From: Candidatus Solirubrobacter pratensis
GTDB taxonomy: Bacteria > Actinomycetota > Thermoleophilia > Solirubrobacterales > Solirubrobacteraceae
Assembly (NCBI RefSeq): GCF_000425945.1
Contig: NZ_AUEK01000012.1
Span: 124,001-188,000 of the forward strand
Length of the DNA stretch: 64,000 nt
Direction: 5' to 3'
The notes beneath the pieces are model-generated. The model was not told the origin of the DNA, did no database searches, and worked only from the letters and a program-made list of their open reading frames with translations. A program made the translations under genes and the position numbers. This document shows positions 33,930 through 42,129 of the stretch, piece by piece; positions within the stretch are counted from its first letter, which is position 1, and each line of letters starts with the position of its first letter.

Positions 33930-34921
33930 GGGTGCCGCCGCAGCGGCTGCTCGCGCTGGCCGGCGCAGTCGTGCTGTTCGCCGCCGCGGGGACGGTCGTC
34001 ATCGACGCGTTCGCGCGCGACGGCACCGACCGCGCCGTCGCCACGGTGCTGATCGTCGCGCTGCTCGCGGTGGCGGCCGCCGCCGCGCGCGTGTTCGTCG
34101 GGACGCTGGCCGCCCGCTCGCGCGGGCCGCGGTGGTCGGACGCGCCCCCCACCCGCGACGGAGCGCGTCCGCCGCCGCCGCCTCCGCCGCGCTCGCCGGC
34201 CGCCGCGCCCGCGCGGATCGTCGAGGCGCAGTTGCCGAGGGGGCGCAGCGATCTCGTGCTCAAGGTCGCCGCGGCGGCGTGCGTGACGGCGCCGCTGCTC
34301 GTCCTCGTCGACGCGCCGGCCTGGGCGCGCTTCCCCGCCGTTCTGCTGCTCCTTGCGCTGGCTCCAGGCGCGGCGCTGCTGCGCGTGCTCGGGCGGCCCG
34401 GACGGCGGATCGAGATCGGGGCCGCCGTCGGCATCAGCCTCGCCGTCGCGGTCGTGATCGCACAGTGCATGCTCTGGATCGGCCTCTGGCACCCCGATCT
34501 GCTCGTCTGCCTTCTCGCCGCGACCTGCCTCGCCGCCCTGGTCGGGCGGCCGTCCGGCCTGACGTGGCGGCGGCGGATCCGCGCCCGGGCGCCGATCAGC
34601 CGGCCGGGCCCGTGGAGCGCCCGCAGACGCGCGCGGCCGCGGCCCCGGCGCCGTGAGCGGACCGCCGGGCTCAGCGCGCTGCTGCTCTCCGAGGCGCTCG
34701 GTCCGGACGCGGTAGACGAGCCCGAGCGCGGCACGAGCATCGTGGTCCGCGCCCGCGGCGATCCGGCGCCGCCCGGGCTCGCGCTCGAGGCGCTGCCGGC
34801 GCTCGAGGCGCCCGGCGAGCGAGGGGCGCTGGAGATGACGCGGCGAGACGCAGACATGCAGGAAGACGGCTCGGTCGTTCCGGACGAGCCGCTCGAGTCC
34901 AGGGACCCCACCGAACCTTGA
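33926..34921 (+). CDS. Hypothetical membrane protein of the glycosyltransferase operon
   Basis: 331 residues, no family recognised. Two helices near the N-terminus (LLALAGAVVLFAAAGTVVI and AVATVLIVALLAVAAAAARVFVG) precede a Pro-rich stretch (PPPPPPPRSP). Then two or three more helices (VAAAACVTAPLLVLVD, FPAVLLLLALAPGAALL, IGAAVGISLAVAVVIAQCMLWIGL) and a charged C-terminal tail of 120 residues, first Arg-rich then acidic. DUF1616-like architecture is possible. ATGA overlap with the upstream GT2 supports true coding. It may be a scaffold for the glycan machinery. Confidence 0.65.
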   Translation: MRVPPQRLLALAGAVVLFAAAGTVVIDAFARDGTDRAVATVLIVALLAVAAAAARVFVGTLAARSRGPRWSDAPPTRDGARPPPPPPPRSPAAAPARIVEAQLPRGRSDLVLKVAAAACVTAPLLVLVDAPAWARFPAVLLLLALAPGAALLRVLGRPGRRIEIGAAVGISLAVAVVIAQCMLWIGLWHPDLLVCLLAATCLAALVGRPSGLTWRRRIRARAPISRPGPWSARRRARPRPRRRERTAGLSALLLSEALGPDAVDEPERGTSIVVRARGDPAPPGLALEALPALEAPGERGALEMTRRDADMQEDGSVVPDEPLESRDPTEP

Positions 34922-34939
34922 CGAGAGAGAGGGAAGGCC

Positions 34940-36442
34940 ATGGTAAGGAAGCTCGCAGTGCTTTTACCGGCGGTCGCCTGCTGCACCGCGGCGGCCGCGG
35001 CGGTCCCGCGGACGGCGGCCGCCGATCCGGTCGTCTATGTCGGGGGCGACATCGCGTGCGACCCCGCCGACCCCGGCTACAACGGCGGCGACGGCACGCC
35101 GACGTCATGCCGCCAGAAGGCGACCTCGGACATCATCGGCGGCGGAGGCTTCGATGCGGTGATCCCGCTGGGCGATCTCCAGTACGAGGACGCCACGCTG
35201 AGCAAATTCCAGCAGTCCTATGACCCCACCTGGGGCCGGTTCAAGGCACAGACCTATCCCGTGATCGGCAATCACGAGGGGACCACCGCGGCGAGCGGCG
35301 ACGGATACTGCGCGTACTTCGGCGCTGCGGCGCACTGCAACGCGAGCGGGGTACAGGGCGGTGCCGGGTACTACTCGGTCAATATCGGCGCCTGGCACGT
35401 GGTGGTGCTCAACTCCAACTGCGACGCGGCGGGAGGCTGCGACGTCGGCTCCCCCCAGTACCAGTGGCTGGCGGCCGATCTCGCCGCGAACCCGCGGGCG
35501 TGCACGCTGGCGGCATGGCACCATCCGCGCTGGAGCTCGGGCGAAGGCGGCAACAACGCGTTCATGCAGCCGATCTGGCAGCTCTTCTATGCCGACGGCG
35601 GCGACCTCGTCCTGGCGGGGCACGCTCACGTCTACGAGCGCTTCGCGCCGATGGACGGCAGCGGCGCCGTCAACTGGTCGGATGGGATGCGCTCGTTCGT
35701 CGTGGGCACCGGCGGGGTCAACTTCTTTCCCTTCGTCGGGCCGCCCGGGACGGGCAGCGAGGTGCGCGAGAACACGGTGTTCGGCGCAATGCGCCTCGTG
35801 CTGCACCCGACCAGCTACGAGTGGAGCTTCTCCCCCGCGGCCGGCGGGGCGTTCACGGATTCGGGCGTCCAGTCATGCCGCGCCTTGCCCGACACCGTGG
35901 CGCCGAGCGCGCCCGCCAGACTGAGCGCGACGGCGAAGGCCCCGAAGCGGGTCAATCTCACATGGGCCGGCTCGGCGGACAACGTGGGCGTGGCCGGATA
36001 TGAGATCTGGCGTGGCGCGCCGAATGGCCCGATGGCGCCGATCGCGACCGCGGCCGCGCCGGGCTTCGCCGACACCAGCGTGGCCGCCGGGAAGCGCTAC
36101 GCCTACCAGGTCCGGGCGCGCGACGCCGCCGGGAACGTGTCGGCGATGTCCAACGCCGACTCCGTGACGACGCCCACTTCGTCCAAGCGCCGCCGTGGAA
36201 CGCTGCTCGCGCGCTGGCGCCTGAAGCGCGCGGTCGCGCGCCGCGCGCTCGCGCGCGGGCGCGCCCGCATCCGCGCACGGCGCTGGGCCCCGACCGTGAT
36301 CACCGTGAGCGTGGGGGGCCGGGTCGCCGCGACCCGGAAGACGCGAGTCAAGCACGCGCTCACGCTGCGGCTGGCCTCGTGGTCGAAGCGGCACCGCTAC
36401 CGCCACCGCACGGTGGTCGTGACGATCCGCCGGCCGGTCTGA
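34940..36442 (+). CDS. Secreted metallophosphoesterase with FN3 domain and very basic tail
   Basis: 500 residues. Signal peptide (KLAVLLPAVACCTAAAAAVP). The calcineurin-like domain (about 30-310) holds GGDIACDP, IPLGDLQYED, VIGNHEG, AAWHHPRWSSG and VLAGHAHVYERF, the dinuclear metal site of purple-acid-phosphatase-like enzymes. An FN3 domain (about 315-405) runs from APSAPARLSATAKA to GNVSAMSNADSVTT. The last 90 residues are extraordinarily Arg/Lys-rich yet contain beta-strand-like repeats (TVITVSVGGRVAATRKTR), perhaps gripping an acidic polymer. GGGAAGG is its ribosome binding site. It ends the EPS block and is followed by a hairpin. Confidence 0.88.
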   Translation: MVRKLAVLLPAVACCTAAAAAVPRTAAADPVVYVGGDIACDPADPGYNGGDGTPTSCRQKATSDIIGGGGFDAVIPLGDLQYEDATLSKFQQSYDPTWGRFKAQTYPVIGNHEGTTAASGDGYCAYFGAAAHCNASGVQGGAGYYSVNIGAWHVVVLNSNCDAAGGCDVGSPQYQWLAADLAANPRACTLAAWHHPRWSSGEGGNNAFMQPIWQLFYADGGDLVLAGHAHVYERFAPMDGSGAVNWSDGMRSFVVGTGGVNFFPFVGPPGTGSEVRENTVFGAMRLVLHPTSYEWSFSPAAGGAFTDSGVQSCRALPDTVAPSAPARLSATAKAPKRVNLTWAGSADNVGVAGYEIWRGAPNGPMAPIATAAAPGFADTSVAAGKRYAYQVRARDAAGNVSAMSNADSVTTPTSSKRRRGTLLARWRLKRAVARRALARGRARIRARRWAPTVITVSVGGRVAATRKTRVKHALTLRLASWSKRHRYRHRTVVVTIRRPV

Positions 36443-36461
36443 GCCGCCGCCGCGCCGAACG

Positions 36462-36488
36462 CCCGCCGGCCCGTCTGCGGCCGGCGGG
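36462..36488 (+). terminator. Hairpin after the metallophosphoesterase gene
   Basis: A perfect 10-bp stem CCCGCCGGCC/GGCCGGCGGG with loop CGTCTGC begins 20 bp after the stop. No T tract follows, as is common in high-GC actinobacteria. It would end the 30.6-36.4 kb transcript. Confidence 0.55.
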
Positions 36489-36602
36489 TCGGCTGCGGCG
36501 TGTAACGAAACTTGCGCGGAGTCGTGGGGCTGACCCGCGCCTTGCGGCGGGCGGAGAGCCGGTGGGAGGCTGGCCCCCATCCGAGCCCCAGGAGCCTTTC
36601 AG

Positions 36603-37517
36603 ATGCCCACATCCCAGGCTGTCCGCGCAGTGCTCGGTGCTCTCGTAGCCCTCTTGGTCTGGACCGGCGGCGCGTCCGCTGCGACCGACCATGTGGTGAT
36701 CACCGGCGGCGCAGTCGTTCCGCCCGGCCAGACCGCCGGCGACGTCGTCGTGCTCGACGGCCCCGTGACGATCGCCGGACACGCCACGGGCGACGTCGTG
36801 GCGGTGAGCGGACCCGTCCGCGTCAGCGGACGCGTCGACGGCGATCTGATCGCCGTGTCCGGCCAGGCCTTGCTCGGGCCGACGGCGCGCGTCGGCGGCG
36901 ACCTGCGCTACGGCGACGAGCGCCCCGTGCTGGCGCGCGGCGCGAGGGTCGCCGGCACGATAAGCAACGAGGACTGGACCGACACGGCGAACGGATGGGG
37001 TTGGATCAGCGCGATCGCGTGGTGGCTGGCGGTGTCCGTGTCGACGCTGATCGTCGGCGCCCTGCTCGTCTGGCTGGCGCCGGCCGCGCTGTCCGCAACC
37101 GAGCGGGCGGTGCGCGAGCGCCTCGGCGCGACCATCGGGTGGGGTGTCGCGATCGCGATCGGCGTGCCGCTGCTCGCGGTGCTGGCGCTCGTCACGCTCG
37201 TCGGCATCCCGTTCGGCATCGCGCTGTTGCTGGCCGCGATCCCCGTCCTGCTGGTCGCCTACGCGACGAGCGCCTGGGTCGTCGGGCGGCGGGTGCTGCG
37301 CAACCGGTCGGCGTCGCGGTGGGTGGCGCTGCTGATCGGCTGGGCGATCCTGCGCGTGCTGGCCCTCATCCCCGTCGTGGGCGGCCTCGTGTGGGTCGTG
37401 GCGACGGTCCTCGGGCTCGGAGCGCTGGCCGTCGCGCTGTGGCGAGGCGGCAGGACCGGCGCAGTGGCGGCGACGCCCGAGGCGCCGGCTCCCGGTCGTC
37501 CCGCGCCGGCCGCCTGA
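36603..37517 (+). CDS. Bactofilin/polymer-forming-like membrane protein
   Basis: 304 residues. Signal peptide (VLGALVALLVWTGGASAA), then short beta-helix repeats (GQTAGDVVVLDGPVTIAG, ATGDVVAVSGPVRVSG, VDGDLIAVSGQALLGP) as in polymer-forming/bactofilin-like domains. A linker follows, then four hydrophobic helices (WISAIAWWLAVSVSTLIVGALLVWLAP, ATIGWGVAIAIGVPLLAVLALVTLVGIPFGIALLLAAIPVL, WVALLIGWAILRVLALIPVVGGLVWVVATVLGLGALAVAL). This domain order is common in secreted/membrane polymer-forming proteins; the exact role is unknown. AGGAG upstream marks the ATG. Convergent with the ppa remnant. Confidence 0.78.
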   Translation: MPTSQAVRAVLGALVALLVWTGGASAATDHVVITGGAVVPPGQTAGDVVVLDGPVTIAGHATGDVVAVSGPVRVSGRVDGDLIAVSGQALLGPTARVGGDLRYGDERPVLARGARVAGTISNEDWTDTANGWGWISAIAWWLAVSVSTLIVGALLVWLAPAALSATERAVRERLGATIGWGVAIAIGVPLLAVLALVTLVGIPFGIALLLAAIPVLLVAYATSAWVVGRRVLRNRSASRWVALLIGWAILRVLALIPVVGGLVWVVATVLGLGALAVALWRGGRTGAVAATPEAPAPGRPAPAA

Positions 37518-37570
37518 CCTCGCAGACCCGCTGCCCGGCAGGCGAAGGCCGCGCTGCGGCTGCACGCGCT

Positions 37571-37690
37571 CCAGGCGCCGACCAAGGCGTCGAGCACGTC
37601 ACCGTCCTGTCCGAGCGTGTCAGGAAGTAGCCATAGTCCGCGGGATACGGCGCGGCGCTCATGAGCAGCCGGTCGAAATCGATCCTTCCA
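37571..37690 (-). pseudogene. ppa: Remnant of inorganic pyrophosphatase
   Basis: About 40 codons survive. One frame reads GRIDFDRLLMSAAPYPADYGYFL; after a 1-base slip the next frame reads TLGQDGDVLDALVGAW. Together these match the soluble pyrophosphatase core (DRxL...YPADYGFI...TLGEDGDPLDALVL), including two active-site acidic residues of DGDxLDAL. Both the N- and C-terminal parts are absent: the sequence loses similarity at 37690 and at 37571. It is a relic and cannot be functional. Confidence 0.8.
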
Positions 37691-37776
37691 TGAGAAGCGG
37701 GGCCTACCCGCGATTGCGGTTCGTCCCGCGCGGGGTAGCCCAGCAGCGCACCCGCTTCACTCTCTGGAGGAGTTAC

Positions 37777-38310
37777 ATGTCGCGCTTCATGACCGGGATC
37801 GCGCTCGGCACGAGCGTCGCCGCCCTGAGCCTCGGTGTGAGCACCGCCCATGCGAGGGTGGCGCCCACCGCCTCAGGCCTCGACAAGCAGTACCTCACGA
37901 CGTCGATCCAAGGCGATCGCTTCGAGGTGCTCGGCGGCCAGCAGGCACTCAGCCGATCCCAGAACCCGGCCGTGCGGGCCCTGGCCACGCGCCTGGTCAA
38001 GGACCACGCCAAGTCGCTCAAGGAGAGCATCGCGCTCGCCAAGCGGCTCGGCGTCTCGGTCCCCAAGGCTCCCGCGCCCTCCATGCGATGGGAGCTGCAG
38101 ATGGTCGGCGCGCTCTCGGGTCCGCAGTACGACCACTGGTACGCCGACCTCGAGGCGAAGGACCACGTCCAGGACATCTCCGAGGCCTCCGACGAGGTCA
38201 AGATGGGATCCAACGCCGCGGTGCGGCAGTCGGCGCGCAAGGAGCTGCCGACGCTGCGCGCGCACCTGAAGCTCTCCCGCGCGGCCCTGAAGGCCAGCCC
38301 GGGCACCTGA
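37777..38310 (+). CDS. DUF4142-family secreted protein
   Basis: 177 residues. Signal peptide (MTGIALGTSVAALSLGVSTAHA) then a helical bundle of the DUF4142 type: LDKQYLTTSIQGDRFEVLGGQQALSRS, PAVRALATRLVKDHAKSLKE, YDHWYADLEAKDHVQDISEASDEVKMGSNAAVRQSARKELPTLRAHLKLS. The family is ferritin-like, often periplasmic and stress-linked, with unknown biochemical role. CTGGAGGAG ends 5 nt before the ATG, one of the best ribosome binding sites in the window. A hairpin follows. Confidence 0.88.
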   Translation: MSRFMTGIALGTSVAALSLGVSTAHARVAPTASGLDKQYLTTSIQGDRFEVLGGQQALSRSQNPAVRALATRLVKDHAKSLKESIALAKRLGVSVPKAPAPSMRWELQMVGALSGPQYDHWYADLEAKDHVQDISEASDEVKMGSNAAVRQSARKELPTLRAHLKLSRAALKASPGT

Positions 38311-38328
38311 TCCGCCTCGGAACGCGGT

Positions 38329-38356
38329 CGCCGGCCGGTGCTCGGGCCGGCCGGCG
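38329..38356. terminator. Hairpin between convergent DUF4142 and receiver genes
   Basis: A perfect 10-bp stem CGCCGGCCGG/CCGGCCGGCG around TGCTCGGG. It lies between a plus-strand stop (38310) and a minus-strand stop (38379), so it can serve both directions. Confidence 0.55.
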
Positions 38357-38378
38357 CCGCGTCTGCGGGTAGCGCGGC

Positions 38379-38714
38379 TCAGCCGAGCAGCGCCGCGAGG
38401 TCGGCCGTCGCAAGCTCCGTCTTGGGGAGGAAGGAGATGCCCCCGGTGGGGCGGATCACGGCATCGGAGGACGTGAGCAGCACCCGCAGCTCCGGGAACG
38501 TGCCCATCAGCTCCGCGGCCAGTGCCGGGCCGTAGCCGTCCGGCAGATTGACGTCGATCAGGGCGGCATCGGGGCGAAGGCGCGCGCACGTGAGCTGCGC
38601 CGCGGCGGCGTCGCCCGCCTCACCGGCGACGCAGAGGCCGGAGCGGCGCAGCAGTATCGCGGCGAGCCGTCGGAACTGCTCGTCGTCGTCCACGATCACG
38701 ACGGTGGCCGTCAC
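38379..38714 (-). CDS. Stand-alone receiver-domain response regulator
   Basis: 111 residues, a single REC domain. Acidic pair VVIVDDDEQFRRL, phosphoacceptor Asp in DAALIDVNLPDGYG, switch residues in RVLLTSSD and Lys in ISFLPKTELA. No output domain, so it acts by protein contact or as a phosphate relay. It could pair with the PAS/GAF kinases in this window, which lack adjacent regulators (inference). Length is slightly short but all active-site residues are present. Confidence 0.88.
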   Translation of the reverse strand: MTATVVIVDDDEQFRRLAAILLRRSGLCVAGEAGDAAAAQLTCARLRPDAALIDVNLPDGYGPALAAELMGTFPELRVLLTSSDAVIRPTGGISFLPKTELATADLAALLG

Positions 38715-38844
38715 CGGTGAAGAACATAGCTGCGCGCAGAAGCGAATGGATTACAACGTTGGTCTCCAGGCTTACCGTGGGGTCAAGGGCCGCGACGCCC
38801 TGCGTCACATTCCGTGGCCTCCCTGGCGCCGATGTTCGCCAGGG

Positions 38845-39816
38845 TCATCTCCCTGGCATCGGATGGCGCATGAAGAACCCGTACATCGCGCCGGCCGCTC
38901 CCGGGCCGCCGGGGTCGGCGTATGCGGCGCAGCTGCAGCCGCCTGACCACGCGTGACCCATCCCGCGCACGAGCCAGCGCTGCACGAGCTCCTGGCCACG
39001 ACGATCCGTATAGCCGGCGACGCTGGCGGTCTGGCGGCCGGACCGCCGATCGAACGAGGTCTTGCGTGGGACGCGCGGGATCGAGCGGTTGGCGGCGCCG
39101 TCATCCGCCCAGTCGGCGGTGACCTGCCACTGCCGCACGAGCTGCTCGGCGTTGACCGGTGGCACCGTCGTGTCCCGGTCGCCCTGGAAGACCACGACGG
39201 GCAGCGGGCGGGCGAAGGGTCCCATGGCGCGCTGGGCGAGCAGCCCCGCCTGCTCGGGATCGGCGCCGCGATAGCCGGCGCAGGGCACGCCGGCCGCGTA
39301 CTCGCACCCCGAGGCGACGCCGATCGCCGCGTAGAGGTCCGGATACGTCGCGCCCATCACCGAAGCCATCGCCCCGCCTGCGGAGAAGCCGGTCACGTAG
39401 ATCCTCCGCGGGTCGATCGCGTAGTGCCGCCGCACCCAGGCGGTGATGCCGGCGATGATCGACGGCTCACCGGCCGACCGGCGCATGTTCGAGTCGAGGA
39501 ACCAGTTCCAGCAGCCGAAGAAGTTGGCCTTCTTGCTCTGCTGCGGGTAGACGACGACGAACCGCTTCGCCTTGGCGAGCTTGTCGAACCCCGTCAGCTT
39601 CCGGAACTGCGCCGCGGTCTGGGTGCAGCCGTGAAGTGCCACGACCAGCGGCAGCGGCGTCGCCCTGTTGTACGCCGGCGGCACGTATCCGAGGAACGAC
39701 CGGGCGCCCGCCGCCTCGCTCTGCCGGCCGGCGAAGGTCGCCGCCTCCCCGGCGGCCGACCCCGGGCCCATCAGCACGCCGAGTGCGATCAGCGCCGTCG
39801 CGAAGCACCCTCTCAT
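38845..39816 (-). CDS. Secreted PHB-depolymerase-family esterase
   Basis: 323 residues. Signal peptide (MRGCFATALIALGVLMGPGSAAGEA) then an alpha/beta hydrolase of the poly(3-hydroxybutyrate) depolymerase type I/feruloyl-esterase group: oxyanion region PLVVALHGCTQTAAQF, nucleophile ITGFSAGGAMASVM-like motif (VTGFSAGGAMAS), catalytic Asp region FQGDRDTTVPP and His in RGMGHAWSGG. It hydrolyses extracellular polyesters or acyl esters of plant polymers. ATG 39816 is chosen as it opens the signal peptide. Confidence 0.9.
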   Translation of the reverse strand: MRGCFATALIALGVLMGPGSAAGEAATFAGRQSEAAGARSFLGYVPPAYNRATPLPLVVALHGCTQTAAQFRKLTGFDKLAKAKRFVVVYPQQSKKANFFGCWNWFLDSNMRRSAGEPSIIAGITAWVRRHYAIDPRRIYVTGFSAGGAMASVMGATYPDLYAAIGVASGCEYAAGVPCAGYRGADPEQAGLLAQRAMGPFARPLPVVVFQGDRDTTVPPVNAEQLVRQWQVTADWADDGAANRSIPRVPRKTSFDRRSGRQTASVAGYTDRRGQELVQRWLVRGMGHAWSGGCSCAAYADPGGPGAAGAMYGFFMRHPMPGR

Positions 39817-39921
39817 CCCGTCGCTCCCCAGTCCGGTGACGATCGGCGGCACGCTAAGCGCAAAGCCGCCCGGCGTCGATGCAGGAAACCGAGAACCCGG
39901 CCGCCCAGCTGTTGTGGAGCG

Positions 39922-41409
39922 TCACGCTTCCCGGCGCTCGAGCGGGTCGACCGCGGGTCCCTCCAGCACGCTGCCGTCGACGTCGAAGCGCGAGCCGTGG
40001 CAGGGACAGTCCCAGCTGCGCTCGGCGCGATTGAACCGCACCAGGCAGCCGAGGTGGGTGCAGCGCAGCGAGACCGCGTGAAGCTCGCCGTCCTCGTCGC
40101 GATAGACGCCGGTCTTGCCGAGCCCGTCGCGCACCTCACGCGCCTCGCCGGGTGGGATGTCGTCGGTCGCGCCGATCCCTGGACGCAGTCGGTCGCCGAC
40201 GAAGTGGATGCCGGCCTTGGCGTTGAGCCGTGCGAGCTGCGGCGTGGATCGTGGCGAGAGCCGGTTGGGACTGAAACGAGCCGCCCAAGGGTTGTCGCGG
40301 CCGGCGATCACGTCCGCGAGCACCATGCCGGCGAGCGTCCCGCCGGTCAGACCCCACTTCATGAATCCGGTCGCGACGTGGATCCGGGAGGGCAGCGGCG
40401 TGTATGGCCCGATCAGCGGCAGATGGTCGTGCGGGATCGGGTCCTGGGCCGACCAGCGGTGCGTGACGGCCTCGACGTCCCACTGCGCGCGGGCGAACGC
40501 CTCGAGCCGGCGGAACCGCTCCTCGTCGGCCGCGCCGCTCCCCGCGGCGTGACCTTCGCCGCCCACGATCACCAGGTCCCCGTACGAGCGGATCGACCGT
40601 GTCGGGCTGCCGGCGCTGATCGACATCCCGCTCGGCAGCGGACCGCGGACCCGCACCGCGACGCAATACGAGCGCTGCACCTCGAGCCGGGTGAAGAACA
40701 GGCCGCGGTCCAAGAACGGATAGTGCGACGCCACGACGACGCGGTCGGCGGTCACCGTGCCGTTGGTCGTGCGGATACGGCATGGCGCGGCGTCGCTCAC
40801 GCTCAGTGCGCGCACGCCTTCGGCGACCAGCGAGCCGTCGCCCGCGACGGCCTCGGCGAGACCTTGCACGTAGCGGACCGGATGGAACGCGATCTGTCCC
40901 CGCAGTCGTACCGCGCCGGCGACCGGGAACGGCAGATCCACCGCGTCCGTCAACTCGACCGGCAGCCCGGCGGTGCGAGCGGCATCGAACTCCTCCTCGA
41001 CGGCGCCGAGCTCGCCTGCGTCGGCCGCGTAGGTGAACGCGTCGCGCCGTTCGAGGTCGCAGTCGATGTCCTGCTCGCGGGCAAGCCCGGCGACCCGATC
41101 GACGGCCGCGGCGCTCGCCTGCGCGTACACGGCCGCCGCTTCGGGTCCGTGCGCGCGGCGGATCGTCGTGTACACCGTGCCCTGCAGCGCGGTGACCTTG
41201 GCGGTGTTGCAACCGGTCACCCCGTGACCTACTCGTCCGGCCTCGATCACCAGCACGCGAGCGCCGTCACGCTTGAGCAGCACGGCCGTGGTGAGGCCGG
41301 CGATCCCGCCGCCGATGATCGCGACGTCGACGTGGACGTCGACCGGCGGTGACAACGCCGCTCGGGCGCGCCCATCCAGCCACAGCGAGCCCGCGGCGGA
41401 GGTCGTCAT
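39922..41409 (-). CDS. FAD-dependent (DadA-like) oxidoreductase with C-terminal Rieske domain
   Basis: 495 residues. FAD-binding VDVAIIGGGIAGLTTAVLLKRDGARVLVIEA is near residue 27. The DadA/GlpD-type body follows, with HVATGFMKWGLTGGTLAGMVLADVIAG as the second FAD contact. From about 430 a Rieske 2Fe-2S domain has CTHLGCLVRFN (Cys, His) and WDCPCHGSRFDVDGSVLEGPA (Cys, His). This FAD/Rieske fusion is a known bacterial family of unknown substrate, linking dehydrogenation to an iron-sulfur electron path. Start ATG 41409 gives the expected short lead. It has no operon partner. Confidence 0.92.
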   Translation of the reverse strand: MTTSAAGSLWLDGRARAALSPPVDVHVDVAIIGGGIAGLTTAVLLKRDGARVLVIEAGRVGHGVTGCNTAKVTALQGTVYTTIRRAHGPEAAAVYAQASAAAVDRVAGLAREQDIDCDLERRDAFTYAADAGELGAVEEEFDAARTAGLPVELTDAVDLPFPVAGAVRLRGQIAFHPVRYVQGLAEAVAGDGSLVAEGVRALSVSDAAPCRIRTTNGTVTADRVVVASHYPFLDRGLFFTRLEVQRSYCVAVRVRGPLPSGMSISAGSPTRSIRSYGDLVIVGGEGHAAGSGAADEERFRRLEAFARAQWDVEAVTHRWSAQDPIPHDHLPLIGPYTPLPSRIHVATGFMKWGLTGGTLAGMVLADVIAGRDNPWAARFSPNRLSPRSTPQLARLNAKAGIHFVGDRLRPGIGATDDIPPGEAREVRDGLGKTGVYRDEDGELHAVSLRCTHLGCLVRFNRAERSWDCPCHGSRFDVDGSVLEGPAVDPLERREA

Positions 41410-41721
41410 GAAGTCATGAGTGGGTGGCGCTGACGCACAGTGGCGGTATCTACCCACTGCACCTTCGCAACCATCGACTCGATGACGGCCGCCACGGGCC
41501 TCGCCGCGGCGCGGATCGGGCGCGTGCCGGTCTGCTGACATCGGGTCACCCCGCGGACGCCCGGTTTTCGGGCGGGATCGAGCGGGGGTAGCGCGCAGGT
41601 CTGCGCCGGAGCCATGGGTCCGGTCGCTCCTTCTCCCTGGGAGGTGACCGTTGGTCATGGTCGACGCTTCGGACATTCCGTGGGAGACGCACGATCAGTC
41701 GATGTCCTTCAGGAGACTCTC
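41410..41721. other. Divergent intergenic region with SigB-like promoter
   Basis: 312 bp between the FAD/Rieske gene and a small membrane-protein gene, with no ORF of note. It contains GTTTTC (41564-41569) and GGGTAG (41586-41591) 16 bp apart, fitting the GTTT-N15-17-GGGTA type used by SigB/SigF-like factors, and AGGAG just before the ATG at 41722. Confidence 0.5.
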
Positions 41722-42021
41722 ATGAGCACACAGACCGGAACCCGCGACGACGGAATCACCGGCGCCCGCACCGCCCCGGCGCGTACCCGCCGCCAGACCA
41801 CGGAGACGAAGGCGGCCTTCAAGACCACGGAGTTCTTCGCCTTCGTCGCGGTGCTCGTCGGCATCCTCGTCGCCGCGATGGTGGTCGACGAGACCAACGC
41901 CGGCGGCTTCGGCGCTCGCCAGGCCTGGCTGTACGTCACCATCCTCACCGTCGGCTACATGGTCAGCCGCGGCCTGGCCAAGTCCGGAAGTCGCGACCCG
42001 TACGACGCGGACGACCGCTGA
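41722..42021 (+). CDS. Small two-helix membrane protein
   Basis: 99 residues, unknown family. A Thr/Arg-rich cytoplasmic N-terminus (to about 40) is followed by two helices (FFAFVAVLVGILVAAMVV and WLYVTILTVGYMVSRGLA) joined by DETNAGGFGARQ, and a short charged tail. AGGAG about 8 nt upstream of the ATG and a plausible SigB-type promoter 130 bp before it suggest a stress gene. Followed by a strong hairpin. Real gene likely; function not known. Confidence 0.7.
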   Translation: MSTQTGTRDDGITGARTAPARTRRQTTETKAAFKTTEFFAFVAVLVGILVAAMVVDETNAGGFGARQAWLYVTILTVGYMVSRGLAKSGSRDPYDADDR

Positions 42022-42051
42022 GGGCGTGAGCCCGATCCTCGGACGGCGCGA

Positions 42052-42076
42052 GGGCGCGGCCGCTACGGCCGCGCCC
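42052..42076. terminator. Strong hairpin between convergent genes
   Basis: A perfect 11-bp stem GGGCGCGGCCG/CGGCCGCGCCC with the 3-nt loop CTA, between the plus-strand stop at 42021 and the minus-strand stop at 42130. Likely bidirectional. Confidence 0.65.
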
Positions 42077-42129
42077 CGCGGCGCCCCGGGAGCTGACCGG
42101 GTATGGCCGGCGACGGTCGACGCGTGCGG

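Noticed and set aside
38953-41352. Plus-strand open frame of 799 residues
   Set aside because: It is antisense to the PHB-depolymerase-like and FAD/Rieske genes, both of which have clear catalytic motifs. Its own composition (Arg, Gly, Ala, His) is typical of a shadow.
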